Source: Megalonaias nervosa
Taxonomy: Eukaryota > Mollusca > Bivalvia > Unionida > Unionidae
Direction of reading: 5' to 3'
DNA: 64,000 nt
NCBI GenBank assembly: GCA_016617855.1
Contig: JAECUM010001802.1
Coordinates: 1-64,000 of the forward strand
Below, piece by piece: positions 1 through 14,421 of this stretch. The translations under genes were made by a program, and so were the position numbers. Below the pieces are notes generated by a model. That model saw only the letters and a program-made list of their open reading frames with translations, was not told the origin of the DNA and did not search any database. The first letter of the stretch is position 1, and each line of letters begins with the position of its first letter.

Positions 1-1870
1 CAATAGAGATATATCTGTAGATATTTCTCATATTTCTATTTTAAACATCACATACAATTTCAATGATGAATGCAAACCATATCTAGAGGTTACGAAACCA
101 TATCCATTAAAATGTCTTCAAAAATAGCTTGACTCGATTTGCATTATTAGAACTTGTATTGAATGGTAAGTATTCTTTTAAGTAAATTTTGAAGAAACAT
201 TGGAGTTTAGATTTGTTATTAAATCTATGAAAATGTCAGTACAGTTACTGGTTTTGTAAAAAGGAAAAGGTATTGTGTAAATGTAACTAATTAAACCTTT
301 GATGTATGTATCCCTTTCAGGTCAAGTCCATCATGGATAACAGAATATTGAAAACCTAGCAGTAACGAGATTTCGGATTAATCAATTAATTTTGTTTCCT
401 ATTGACAGCTACATTCCATTCGCAAATGGTCAATATTTTAACTACATGTGCCTAACGGTCGATATGGAACGAAGATGTTTGATGAACATTGACCATAGAA
501 GATCTGATTATTGCTTTTTGATGTGCCTGTTTCATTGGAACTTCCAGACCATGTTAAGACTGATACTGCTTTAAGCAATTGACACAAAGAGCAAAATGAT
601 ACGGTTTCTATAATTTTAAATTAAGTTTAATTATAATTATAAGGATTAAAACACTTTATTCAAAGAACTAATAGTATTGTGATTCCAAACAACTCTTACT
701 GTACCTCTCAATATACATGACAATACCTGCGCAAAAACAAGAAGACAAGTTTACTCAGTGGCAAAACAATCATGGTTATGTTTTTATGCAATATTATATT
801 TTCCAAGACTCAGATAATTTCTTTCAATCGAATTTTTAATAAGCAAAGAATACGTGCCTCTGAGCTCTGATTATTTCCTGAGGTAGGAGCATGCGCATTG
901 ACCTCCGTTTTACCATCGCAACCATCCATCGTGCCTTAATTTTCAGAAGTATCATGCAGAATCACAAAAACATCAAAATATATATTTCCATTTTTCGTAT
1001 ATCATGCTTGCGCCAAATATTCTTTAGACTCTTTCCAACTGAATTTGCATCCCCTCCGTTCAATCTGTCTCTAGTGCAAACTTAATAGCAAAGGCACACT
1101 AGAAACTTTGAGAAGAATCTAGAGGTAGACTTGTCTTGATCCATTTTACGAAAAGTAATATTATACATAAATAATTACTCTAAGTTAAAAATTATAAACC
1201 GTGCACAAAGATTTATTCCTATGATCAAATAAGAGGAAACGTGTTCGTATGAAAAACGTACATAAAAAAATCTTCATTATATACATGAAATATGTCAGAG
1301 AGTGTCTGCTGCTGGGAAAATAGCTTAGAACACAAATCACACGTTATGGACTCCATCCCCACCCCACCCCTCTCTTTCTCTCTCTATCTCTATCTCTCGT
1401 ACATATATATATATGATGTTTACTTTTAATGTGGTGAATCTGAGACGGGTGTAAATACGACGAATTTCATATTACTGGATGCACGGTAAGTCACTTTCCT
1501 TAACATGCCCCAACGATTAATATCCTCGAGCGTGCTTGATAACGTTCGCGTACAGAATATATAATAATTTACAATTTATACAAGTAATCTTCTCCGCCCT
1601 AGTGGTATATTCGCTACATTCAATTAGCTAGAGGACTGCAAATCATTGATTTGAAGGTGGCAGGTCGACCAAACAGTCTAGATTTTGTTTGTAAATCACA
1701 TTAAAGCGGATTTATTCATAGATTAAAGATGTAGCTCCGTTAGCTGGGTATATTCAGAGCCGTGTGAACCTCGATAGGTGGGTCCCATGGACCATACCAT
1801 TCATACAAAGCTGATCTTTATATAATGGATACTATAGAGATTCTCTGATTAATTTACCTATTTTATTTAC
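1..1870. other. Anonymous host DNA, no gene seen
   Basis: AT-rich sequence with only two short chance-like open frames (392-574 and 891-1085) and no recognisable domain. It contains a short CT/TA microsatellite at about 1371-1424. A degenerate tRNA-like stretch lies at about 1615-1675, with a GACTGCAAATC core followed by a weak B-box-like GGTCGACC; it may be the head of an old SINE, but this is low confidence. Confidence 0.5.
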
Positions 1871-2641
1871 CTTCCACCTTAAGTACATTGTTATACCTCG
1901 AAAAGATAAATGTCGCATTTCTTTTCGATTACTATCACCCTAGGCTATGTTCAGGCTCACATTAAAATTCTTTTATTTCGGTACAGCTATTAACTGCGTA
2001 CTTTGATCAGAACTCGATATTGTATGGTAAAATGTAAATTTTTAACATCGTCTGTTTAGCGAAATCTTACACGGACCCTAGCTCTTTATAAAAGTAGAAT
2101 ATATAACCTAGCCTGACCGAAGCGGACCTTCCACCTTAAGTACATTGTTATACCTCGAAAAGATAAATGTCGCATTTCTTTTCGATTACTATCACCCTAG
2201 GCTATGTTCAGGCTCACATTAAAATTCTTTTATTTCGGTACAGCTATTAACTGCGTACTTTGATCAGAACTCGATATTGTATGGTAAAATGTAAATTTTT
2301 AACATCGTCTGTTTAGCGAAATCTTACACGGACCCTAGCTCTTTATAAAAGTAGAATATATAACCTAGCCTGACCGAAGCGGACCTTCCACCTTAAGTAC
2401 ATTGTTATACCTCGAAAAGATAAATGTCGCATTTCTTTTCGATTACTATCACCCTAGGCTATGTTCAGGCTCACATTAAAATTCTTTTATTTCGGTACAG
2501 CTATTAACTGCGTACTTTGATCAGAACTCGATATTGTATGGTAAAATGTAAATTTTTAACATCGTCTGTTTAGCGAAATCTTACACGGACCCTAGCTCTT
2601 TATAAAAGTAGAATATATAACCTAGCCTGACCGAAGCGGAC
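1871..2641. repeat. Three tandem 257-bp units, identical by eye
   Basis: The unit begins CTTCCACCTTAAGTACATTG and ends CCTGACCGAAGCGGAC. Copies start at 1871, 2128 and 2385. I see no differences between them, so the array is either young or kept uniform, or it is an assembly duplication. It sits exactly at the outer edge of the left terminal inverted repeat of the old Polinton. The last roughly 28 bases of the unit appear to have an inverted counterpart just outside the right repeat at about 13030-13050, so the array may belong to that element's terminus. Confidence 0.9.
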
Positions 2642-3542
2642 ATTAACCTCCACGCTTCATAAATTTGTCTTCTCAGCTCACATCAGACCAGATAATTTAC
2701 ATTCATATAATTTCAGTCAAACTTTCATAGGTCAATGTAGGTTCTGAGTCATATTCGGAGATTTTAAACAAATATTAAACATCGTCTGCAATAATAAAGT
2801 ATAAATTTATAATATTCGTAAACGTTACTTCACGCTTATTTTTAAAGACATTTTTTACTCAAGAAACTACACACTATCGCTATGCTGATATTGTAGAAAT
2901 TATTCGAATTTATGGGTAAATAATTTAAAATATAAAAGTACTTCTTGTTTTTAACTTAAGTTCCCTCTTCTCATGATGATAAAAGTTAAAGTTGAATAAA
3001 GGAAATCATTGTTTTTATTGCGTCTTGCAATTAAGTCAAGAATTCCTTGAAAAATAATATTATTCAATATCACTGTTTTTATTTCTCTCTGCGTAATTTG
3101 TACCTGTATATGTTACTCACGCAGCAGAATCAAGAGGTCATGGACGATAAAATAACCCATCGACACTGAGGTTAAATCATGTGATGTATTGACACGTCAA
3201 CATCTGAAGGGTCCCATCGAGTAACTTGTTTACTCAGGTCAGATTGGTTCAGGAATAGAGTAGGTTCTGGCAAGGCCTGATCTAATGGAAAGCCCGTAAT
3301 TATTTTCCTTTAAACATGGCGGTCTGCGTGTTAGGAAGATGATTATGTTCCCGTTGTTACGATATTTTATATTATTTAAGAACGGTTAACGATGTAACAG
3401 TGATGACGATAGAAACACAGCTTGAAAGTGACCATAAATCCTCTCAACACACATTAAACAGAGTTATACATAGAAAATATGACAATGCCGAACATTTGCA
3501 ATATGAATATATGCAAACTGTAACATTATACAGATCATTTGC

Positions 3543-3627
<85 letters not shown>

Positions 3628-3640
3628 ATAAAAATTAATC
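2641..3640. repeat. Left 1-kb terminal inverted repeat of the old Polinton
   Basis: This kilobase is the inverse complement of about 12000-13050. Matching landmarks include the CATAAATTTGT, AAACATCGTCTGCAATA and AGGTCAATGTAGGTTCTGAG segments, the AATCAAGAGGTCA block, and the AAACACAGCTTGAAAGTGACC block. The inner edge is a TA/GA microsatellite (about 3543-3624), mirrored by the CT/TA microsatellite at 12001-12115. Long terminal inverted repeats of hundreds of bases are usual for Polintons. The arms have diverged by many point changes and small indels, so the insertion is old. Confidence 0.85.
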
Positions 3641-6034
3641 TAAAATGGATTCGGTTGAAATGAAACCAAACCTGCCTTCAACCTGATACTATCCCACCAT
3701 CACCACCCTAGCCCAGACTACACTGGGTTGCTTGATATAGGAAAATAGAAAACATTAACCTTTTAGATTTCCACATTTTATTTCGTAACATTTCATTTAC
3801 TTTAATCTGACTCACATATTCATCAATCGTAGGTGGGTAGCACAATTAACAACTAATTTGAGAACTTAGGACACTATTGTAAAGGGATATAACTTTTGAT
3901 ATTTGTAATTTCTGACTTGTCAATGATAATGATGGTCCGAAGAAAATGTTTCTTCGCAAACAAAACGGATAACATAAGCGAAACGCAAAATGACCTTTAG
4001 ATTGATATCTTTAAGATTTTTCTGTGAAAGTTTATCGGTAAATCCTCACAATCTAGATTTCGCGTTATTGGGTGTACTTAAATGTTTGCTTCTTAATGAT
4101 ATGCATCAATGCGCTCGACCTATTATACATTCAAGCAAATATCTTCAGCAGATACGAGTACGTCAAGACAGATTATCTTTAATGTCATGTGGCTTTGAAA
4201 TCTTTCCATTTTGGGGAAGTTATTAGACAGTATAAAGGGAGGCTATACGATATGAATGTCATCATGTAAAGTACATTAAGTGTACTATCATGAAAATGTT
4301 AACATATATTAACAACTTGGCATGTGTCAGTACTTAACAGTTAGCTGTATCCCGCGCAATACCCTAATGTCCCATTTACTGACTGTGCTGATTCAAAATA
4401 CTTTAAAATCGACGGTCCAGTCAAGGATTAGTGATTTTGTTTGTATCCACGCGAAACGAAACGAATTGTTGCCTTACTGATATTAGATGGGCTTTGAGCA
4501 TGATATGACACACGCTCCTTCATTATACATAAAATTACTTACAGTTTCCATAAAAAAGCAGTTGAACATATAGCGCCGGTCCTTTCCATTTAGCAAATGC
4601 CATATCAATGCCATATCATGATTATAATAAAACTGAAGGTATTCAGCTCGTGCTATGTACATCGTCTCATCTTTTGTACCCAAGAATGAAAATATCAGTG
4701 ACAAAAATAATTCATTTTTGAGACACAATATGTACGGAAATAATTTCTAAATTATTTTTTCTTAAATATGTTTTTGAATTAAATTATTTTTAAAAAAATT
4801 TGCGCATATAAACATTATTTTCTTAAATTCATCCTAAATTAACCATTGTTGCTGGCTGCCACCATGGTTTGAGCTGATCGAATCCCTTTTTAGTCGGACA
4901 AATTTCATTCTTCCACCTGCTTTTGTTCGATTTTTGTTCGCTTTTCAGAGCCTCCATGAACAGGATTTCTTTATCCGAACAACTGGAAGATAGACGTGAT
5001 GTCATCTTGGAAGTGATGTCATCTTCCAATATTGAAAGCCCTCAATCGCACCTGTCTTCTGTTTCTTCAAATTATGCCTTCATTAGGACATGAGTGTTTC
5101 AAAAATCTATCTCTAGTGATCACCAAACCATAATGATGAAATAGATAGGTTAAAGGGGTATATCTTATATAAACTAGGCAGAAAATAATGCATTAAGCTA
5201 ATGGCGTTGTCCTTACAAATTGTACAATTGAAGTTCAAGTTCATTTGGTTACATTTAGTTTCGTATCTGACTATATATTTTAAGGTAACATATACATCCA
5301 GGTTTTCAGTTATTATTTGACAAAATGGGTTGACGTTTAAGAATTACAGGTCACATTGCTGAATGTGTTCACAAAATGTACGGTTAGTCAGAGACATAAT
5401 CAAGGAACCAATCTCTGAATCTTCAGTTCAAATAAGGATCCCTCATAAAAAATTCAGTGGTTCACGGACAATGTCTAAAACCTAGTTCAGAACTACTAAA
5501 ACGCAATAATCCTTTCACTGATTCTCTAACAGTAGTAAATTACCACCCTCATCCAAACCTTTTCCGATATCAAAGTAATATGACCGAATCATATTTTTCA
5601 ACATTTGATGAATGTTGCTAAATCCTTTTGTCTTTCATGCAAAACTTCTTGTAAAATTCCAGTCGTAAAGTTTGATTCTTTATCGGATAGTACAGATGTG
5701 GCCAAAAAGTTTTAAAAAGTAATATCATGTGGACGCACACATCATGGTCAACAGGTACTGTTTGCCAAACTTGTCAAGGGATCGATACAGTCTACTATTA
5801 CATCTAGTCCGCACAAATGATGTTCCTAACTACATATAAAATTATGTATCAGATATTGCGTACACTTTACACATAGTGTGTACAGTTTAATATGTCTGAT
5901 ATGGCAATATGTTAGCATTTCACTTTTTTGTGATTCTGAAATAATTCTGTGAAAATCATGGACAATTCTCTCCTTACCGTGTGTCTGCCCAGAAAATAAA
6001 GTATTCCAAGACAAACCGTAAATCAGAAACAGAG
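3641..6034. other. Decayed interior of the old Polinton, no gene recognised
   Basis: Short open frames occur (for example plus 3990-4226, minus 4483-4728 and minus 4829-5029), but none shows a domain, compositional bias or motif I can support. The stretch is AT-rich and probably long-decayed element or host sequence. Confidence 0.4.
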
Positions 6035-6530
6035 GGACCGCTTTGGTGGCTTAATTTGTTAGAGTGTCTGTCTCTGATACGAGAGGTCGCGTGTTCGAAC
6101 CCAGGCCGAGTCATATCAAAAACGTATAAAAATAGCACTAGCAGTTGCCCCGTTTGGTGCTCTGCACTAAGAGGTTATTGTTAGGACTAGTCGGCCTGGT
6201 GTCAGGATAATGTGACTGGGTTGAACATGATACCCCAGTGCTAGACATCACTAAAAACTGCCAAACAGCAGACATCGTTGCTGAGTCATACAAAATATTT
6301 ATCAAAATTGTACTAGCAGCTGTCCCTTTTGCCGCTCAGCATTAAGTGGTTTGTGTTAGGCTGGACGGCCTGATGTCTGGATAATGTGACTAGGTGAGAC
6401 ATGATGCCACATGTCTACGGCATGATGCCATAGCGCTAGACATCACTGTGAACTGCCACAAAGCAGACATCGTAGCGATATGAATGAAAAATTGTTAAAG
6501 CAACGTTAAAAATCCAAATCACACACACAA
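6035..6530 (+). mobile_element. tRNA-derived SINE, full copy plus headless second copy
   Basis: A tRNA-like head (A-box-like GGTGGCTTAA, B-box GTTCGAACCC near 6092-6101) is followed by a conserved central region around GTCAGGATAATGTGACTGGG. A second unit without the tRNA head starts at about 6283 and repeats the central region and tail (GAATGAAAAATTGTTAAAGC, then AAATCACACACACA). The same family recurs at 29631-29834 and 49170-49492. The central and tail sequences resemble, from memory, SINEs of molluscs; a repeat-library search would settle this. Confidence 0.75.
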
Positions 6531-8689
6531 CGAGAAACCGAGAGTTGAATTTGAATCGGTGTAGACATTCTTATCTGCATATAAATCTTTATAGTAGTCG
6601 CATGTCCTGTGTTAGGCTGAAGATGTGAATTTTAGAGATACTAAATTTACGGGGTTAACATAACTGGGACATAAAGACAAATTAATTTGAATTAATTTTA
6701 AATTCGTAAACTTTTTGTGCGGAAAATTAATCTGGATCAACTATATCAAGTTGAATCGATGAGTTTCAAGATCAGTTGTAAATCCAACCTGATTGATCGC
6801 ACATACTTTCCATAAGCACAGTCAAATCCATTTTGAAGTACGTAAACAAAATTAATATGTAAATTTGAAACTAGTGTATGTTGCCACACAATATTAGCCT
6901 ACACTCAAGAACGTAAACAAAATGAATATTCAATTTGAAACCAATTCGAGTTACTACACCATATCCTCAGTTTTGGTGACCAGTTTACCCATGATTAGAA
7001 TGTATCAAATTGATACCATAGAAATTGTTTTAAATTTATGTCAGAAAAGGGCTCAAAACAAAATATATTTTGTTCGACAAAATTTATACACATTTATCCT
7101 GAGGTGGGAATTCTGAATTGCCTGATGTCGCAAACAATGTTTCATGCTTAATTGTATGGTAGGTTGTAATATTTTTGTACGATACCTTTGTTAAAAATTA
7201 ATAAATTGAGACCCATATAGTTCTTGTGTCGCTTATGAAAGCATAAAAGTAAACGTTCATTTCACGCTGAATATAAAATATAAGTTTGCTCCAAGGACAT
7301 ATTTTGGATCATTTAACCACACATAGCATTCCATTGTCTCAATAAAGAAAATATAAAGTTAAGTTTTCATGAATCTGGCCAGCATCAAAACTATTAAAGT
7401 TATTCATGTAAATTGATCCAACGTATTTAATGATTTCTCATGGAAATCAGTCTTTCTTTGCATTATGTTTAAAAAAAATGGTGTGTAGTTATTGATGACT
7501 AAAACTATGAGCATAAGTGCTTTAAGCAAAAATAACCAAACTATATTTCATCTTATGAGGTCCACAAAATTAAAAGAATATAGATCCATGATATTAACAT
7601 GTGATACTTCATGGAACTAAATCATAACTTTAACAGTACCCCACTTTTCATGTTATAGTATGCAGGTTTTATTTTCTAAATTAATATATATTAAATGCAC
7701 AGAATAACAATAAATTCTACATAAATCTAATAATAGTATTGACACATGCAGATTAGTATATGTAGAAGAATAACAATGTGACACAAGTATTAACATACAC
7801 ACAGACACACACAACTTGAAAGAAAGATTCGTAAAATATATTTTATCTTTTGAAAAAGGTAACACCAACATTATTGCTATGTAATCATTTTCTTTATTTT
7901 AGTTATAACGAAGTCAATAAAGTTGTCAGAATCCACATATATGATTTTGTATTAAACTAAATCTCAAATTTATCAGGACACCAAGTTGATATTTAGTATA
8001 TATTGTTATTTAGCAGCTGTAGTCTATAGTGCAATGTACAGGAAAAAGATGAATTCTAAACAATTATAACAAAGGCATTGACATAATCAGACTTACATAT
8101 ATAGCCAAGCAAATGTTACTGCATGAGCCCTAATTTCACGACTGTTACCAGTGTTAGTAATTGTATTGTTACTCAACAAATTAAGCCACTTAAATTTTGC
8201 ACAAACGTAAACGACCCGCTACAAAAATATTTCAATACTAAATTGATGATAGAAGATTAAAATAGTCTTCCGCTATTTCATTTCATTACATATAATAACT
8301 CTGTGATGACACTTACAATCGGGCATTTTTCTTAAATGCATATTTCATCAGGTCAATGTACCTGGGAACAAATGAGAAATATCATATTTTGATACAAATA
8401 ATAAATGAGTAGTATGAGAGTGAGCGGTTTGCTTTATTTGTCCCCTTTTGGACTCTGCCAGCTGTCATAGCCTCTAACCTTCATGACTTCATTCGGCTAT
8501 AAACGACCCATGCAAGCAAAGCAATTTTAACTTTCGTCACACGTGATCCAGTTTTCGGGGTGGGTGGGGTAGAGTGTTCGATTCATATCAGTGCCCCAAA
8601 GGATTTCAAAAGGGGCAAAACACCAGTTTGATACTACTCCAGAATGTGGTGTTACTCGGTGTTTATTTGTCAGGTCGAGTGTTATACTA
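6531..8689. other. No gene seen
   Basis: AT-rich and without recognisable coding content. The open frames at plus 6922-7116 and minus 7653-7871 are short and domain-free. Nothing repeat-like stands out except a weak CA-rich tract near 7795-7815. Confidence 0.4.
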
Positions 8690-9940
8690 ATAACCATTAC
8701 GATTATGCAATGTCATAACCAATGCCGTGTGGAGGTTTTCATTGGATTTCTCGAGAACAATTTATTAAGGAAACAAGAAAAGTTACTGAGGAAATGAATG
8801 ATAAATGTAGCTATTTTTTAGAGGCTGATATTGATTATCCTGACTCGATGCATGATCTGCACAACGATTACCCGTATTTAGCTGAACCAATGGTGATCAC
8901 CGATGACATGTTGTCGCCGGAGCAGTTGGCGCTTCCTGATAGTGGCCCTTGTAAAATGCTTAAATTAGTTCCAAATTTGTTGAACAACGAAATTATATCT
9001 GTCATTATAAAAATCTCAAGAAATCTGTTGATGAAGGATTGGTTGTAACTAAAATTCATCTGGTTTTAAAGTTTAATCATTCTTACTGGATGAAAGGTTA
9101 AATTGACTCAAACACTATTAGACGATCACAAGCAACAATAAACTTCGAAAAAGACCTTTTAAATCTCATGAACAAGTCTGTCTTTGGAATGACTATGGAA
9201 AACATCCGTAAGAGAGTCTGTATTGAAATCGTTAATAATAAAGAGGGCTATAGAAAACCGGTTGCATCTAACACCTTTTGATGAGCTTATAAATATTAGT
9301 CAAAATGTCGTTCTGGTAAAGAAGAAAAAAACACTATTTTGATGCTAAACAAACCGCTTTACGTCGGTGCAGCTGTTTTAGATCTTTCAAAGTGTCTGAT
9401 GTATGATTTTCATTACGTTTTGTAAAAAAGCAGTGGTCGGGTTCAAGATTGTTGTTCACAGATACAGATTCACTTGTATACGAAACTGAAACTGAAAACG
9501 CTTTCCAAGATTTTTTGATCACCGAGAACTATTTGATCTTTCTGATGTTGATCCTAACATCGGTTTTAACGATAACACAAGCAGAAAAGTGATCGGGAAA
9601 TTCAAGGAAGAGTTTAATCTAAATGCGATTATTGAGTTTATTGGTCTCATTAGCAAGATGTATGCGTTAATGTGTGATAATGATAAGGAAACAGACATAG
9701 CAAAAGGATTTGGTAATGAGTATGTTAAAAATATGCTATGTTTCAAAAATTATAAAGACGCATTGTTTCGAAAGCCACTGAAAGATGTTGATTGTATAAC
9801 AACAAGAGGTTTTCGTTCGTATAAACATATTATTGTAACTGATGAGATTACTAAAAAAAGGATTAGGAAGATTTGATGACAAGCGATATTGTGCTGATGG
9901 TGTTAGCACACATGCGTTGGGTCATTATTTGACTAGACCG
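8690..9940 (+). pseudogene. Broken Polinton-type DNA polymerase B (C-terminal half)
   Basis: Fragments in different frames match the typical Polinton protein-primed family B polymerase. The frame at 8722-9048 reads through GGFHWISREQF, EADIDYPDSMHDLHNDYPY and VITDDMLSPEQ. Near 9145-9215 there is NFEKDLLNLMNKSVFG followed by a TMENIRKRV block. Near 9346-9410 comes LNKPLYVGAAVLDLSK, and near 9452-9475 the motif C signature FTDTDSLVYE. Near 9590-9665 is VIGKFKEEF with FIGLISKMYAL, and near 9875-9935 DDKRYCADGVSTHALGHY. Many frameshifts and stops separate these blocks, so no functional product is possible. This differs clearly from the polymerase-helicase of the two elements to the right: here motif C is a normal DTDS and there is no attached helicase. 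No N-terminal exonuclease or terminal-protein region was found upstream. Confidence 0.85.
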
Positions 9941-10149
9941 TAGGAAGCTTAAAAGACCTGCACGTTTTGGTATAAACGTTTTTCAAAAACTCATCTTGTC
10001 AGAATGGCTCAAGTCGAATTTCTCTGTTCTTCATGCACAGATAGAAGGTTTATTTGGTACCAGAAACGTCTCTAAGTGAAAAGTGAGCCAGAAATGGCTT
10101 CATCCTATACTACTCAATATCACAGTATTTAGCGGCTGTGGGTCATGCA

Positions 10150-11310
10150 AATACACAAGTTTCCATTCCGCTTTCGTATAACAGCCATCTTACTAACTCA
10201 CTTAATCAATTCGATAAAGCACTTAGTCGGTTCAGTAACAAGTATTAGAACTTCTCTTTCTACTAATGTATCTATTTCTCTCTTCACATCTTTTTCATGT
10301 GAGAGTGGCAACATTCGACGCGATAATATTTTAGCTGGAGTTTCCCTGTCGACTATTCGAGTTGTTTGCCATAGTTCATCTAGTTTCATGGTGTCGACAA
10401 TAGTAATAAGTCTGTTACTGATAACGGTAATCAATCCCATTTGCCGAATAGATTTAGCACCTAAGAGATTCCTGTTGAAATTGGGTGCAATTAATAGAGT
10501 AGTAGTTGTTTCTTCCAGTGCTCGGGGTAATAATTTTGAGATCAGCTTCTCCAAGTGGTTTTATTTTTGACTTTAACACATGTTCAAGGTTAGTGTCGTC
10601 GGACTGACTTGTTCTTATGAACATTCTTCTTGCAGATAGTGTTGATGTTGGCGCCGCTATCTAACTGGAAACACGCTTCAAAATTGTTGTCATTCATTAA
10701 TGCAGAAATTCTACTTTTCTTTTTGCTTTTTACAGTATTAAGCCAATTTTCATCATCATCCATTTCTTCTTCGCGTAGCGTTATAGCACCAACCAAATGG
10801 ATTTTCTTGCATTTCACTTTGACATGATGTCTCCCTTTGCTCACGTCGCATGTTTTGCCCCATGCTGGACACGTTTTAGTCTTAAGCTCGTGTTTGCTTC
10901 CGCAGAAAGACTATCCGAAACTAATGAGGACTGTTTTATTTCGTAGTTTGTCAATCCCATGTTGACTATTAGTAACTCATTTCCTACGGCTTCAGATTTC
11001 AGCTATTCTTCTGTGAGTTACTTTAATCACAGTGTGACAGCTAGAGCAGGCTTACATCAGTTATTTTATATGCCTATGTTACTGCTGATATGCACGACAC
11101 ATTTGTATGATTTTGTCCAGGTTTAACTTGTCTTCTCTGAATAAAAAGTTACTGAAGTTTTTCTGTAACTTGGAAAAGTATTTTATCCATTCTCATTCTT
11201 TCCTTCTCGCTGAAATTACATGAAGAAGCTCTCGTCCTAAGTTCAGTTAGAAAGCTGTTGAAAGGTTCTTAGTAAGATATAATCCAGGACCTCGTTTTAT
11301 CTGGGCTTAC
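10150..11310 (-). pseudogene. Ty3/gypsy gag-protease-RT fragment
   Basis: Read on the minus strand, about 11060-11160 encodes a gag-like stretch (FLFREDKLNLDKIIQMCRAY), and about 10845-10885 a damaged zinc knuckle (CPAWGKTCDVSKGRHHVKVKC region). The frame at 10590-10844 contains an aspartic protease core, FQLDSGANINTICKK. The frame at 10198-10554 carries the linker typical of the protease-to-RT transition (LLGAKSIRQMGLI) and the start of reverse transcriptase (PLSHEKDVKREIDTLVEREV, then a TEPT motif). The coding order is as expected for Ty3/gypsy. It is truncated near 10150 before the RT catalytic motifs, and frameshifts separate the segments. It lies inside the old Polinton, just downstream of its polymerase, as a nested insertion. 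No LTRs were recognised. Confidence 0.75.
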
Positions 11311-13050
<1,740 letters not shown>

Positions 13051-13051
13051 A

Positions 13052-13367
13052 AGCAGCAGGAAGGGTGAGCAGACCACTATTATAATTAAGACAAATTTTA
13101 GTGATAATTGAGGCAAGTGGTCTGTTCGACTGCCGTACCGCGAAATCATTTGTCTTAATCATCAGGCAAACATATTCATTACCAAATGTCTGTCCACCCC
13201 ACCCCCCCTTGCTGCGGTGGACCCTACAACTTGGTTTTCGAGCAAATTTTGCATTATGATTAAGACAAATGTGTAAGGTTCGACTGCCATATCGTGCATA
13301 TCCCCCCCCCCCTTCTTGTCTGCTGTTATCTTACACACACATGTGGTCATTCACCCTTCCTGCTGCT
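13052..13367. repeat. Left inverted repeat of copy 1, AGCAGCAGG-ended (TIR or MITE)
   Basis: Starts AGCAGCAGGAAGGGTGA and ends with its inverse complement TCACCCTTCCTGCTGCT, so this 316-bp block has its own inverted ends. Its outer segment (13059-13137) and inner segment (13275-13367) together are the inverse complement of 29175-29330. The left block has an extra roughly 140 bp in the middle that repeats an ATTAAGACAAAT...TTCGACTGCC segment. It lies only about 50 bp upstream of the first gene, as expected of an element terminus. An alternative is a MITE family that inserted on both sides. Confidence 0.75.
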
Positions 13368-13419
13368 ATTTTTGGTGATTTCAAATTCAATTAAATATCT
13401 ATTATAAATATTATTAATA

Positions 13420-14421
13420 ATGAGTATTGGAGAACCTCATTCAGCTAGATTAGCTCGAGAGCGACTAGAAGCAATTCAAAAATATTTACCTGTTCGTGAT
13501 GCTGTTAAACAACAATTACAAGAACGTCAGGAATCTCAAGTTGAGTTTGAGGAGGATACAAAACAATTATTTAAACCTATCACTGAGACCACTAAAGGTA
13601 TTCTACCTGTGTTAGAGAAAACCGCTGAAGAAACTGGAAAAATAGCAAAAAGAACAAAACAGACAAAAAAGATTCTTAGAAAACTTCCAGCCGAAATAGC
13701 TGCTGCGATGCCAGTCACAGAAATACCTGAGGATGAAGACCAAGCAGAAGGTGCTGAAGCACTAGCCCCTGAACCAAAATCAACAGTTAAATTGATAGAT
13801 AAATTTAATAAAGAAACTGTTGAGACAATTAATGATCTTAAAATAAAACAATTAGCTAGATTTGCTTTGAGTAGTTTTAGTCAAAGAGATAAATTAATGA
13901 AATCTGAATACGCTAAAGATATTAGAAATCGTGAACAATGGCAAAAATCATTATATCGCATAAAAATGGATGTTGAACAAACTAGAGTTGATGATCCACT
14001 ATATCAGGATTATGTTAGTGAAATTAATAAATTAATCAAATTAGAAAAGGAGAAAAAACAAATAGCACCAAAACCTTCAAAACAAACAGCACCAAAATCA
14101 CAAATACCAGTTCTATCTCCTACATCAAAGAAAACAACATCATCGAAACCAAGTGAAGAGGAAGAAGAAGAATTTCAAGACGCTCCCGGTGTAATTGGAA
14201 GTGGTTTAGGAAGTGGTCTTATTACTTGTCCTAATAATATCCTTGCTGATGTCGATCGATTAGAAATTCTCATCGGAGGAAAACGAGCTGGTAATAATTC
14301 CCCAGAAATTATTAATGAGGCGGCTGATATTTGCAGACGATTATTTACCGGTGGTATCATGGACGTTGATGTTTATCAGTCTCTTATTAATGAAATTGCC
14401 GATGACTACTACAGCGACTGA
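13420..14421 (+). CDS. ORF1: coiled-coil virion-associated protein, function unknown
   Basis: A 333-residue open frame, the first gene of copy 1, starting about 50 bp inside the left inverted repeat just after an AT-rich TATAAATATTATTAATAATG stretch. The N-terminal 110 residues are helical and charged with Q/E/K-rich heptad-like spacing, suggesting a coiled coil. The middle is lysine-rich. A low-complexity acidic patch (SEEEEEEFQDA, about residue 246) precedes a glycine-rich segment (VIGSGLGSGL, about 258) and a C-terminal conserved-looking helical domain with AGNNSPEIINEAADIC. From memory, proteins with this kind of tail occur in many invertebrate Polinton-like elements without assigned function. 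V-I-G-S-G fits the adenain-type cleavage pattern loosely. Its position ahead of capsid genes suggests a virion or scaffolding role, which is inference. Copy 2 lacks it because of 5' truncation. Confidence 0.75.
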   Translation: MSIGEPHSARLARERLEAIQKYLPVRDAVKQQLQERQESQVEFEEDTKQLFKPITETTKGILPVLEKTAEETGKIAKRTKQTKKILRKLPAEIAAAMPVTEIPEDEDQAEGAEALAPEPKSTVKLIDKFNKETVETINDLKIKQLARFALSSFSQRDKLMKSEYAKDIRNREQWQKSLYRIKMDVEQTRVDDPLYQDYVSEINKLIKLEKEKKQIAPKPSKQTAPKSQIPVLSPTSKKTTSSKPSEEEEEEFQDAPGVIGSGLGSGLITCPNNILADVDRLEILIGGKRAGNNSPEIINEAADICRRLFTGGIMDVDVYQSLINEIADDYYSD

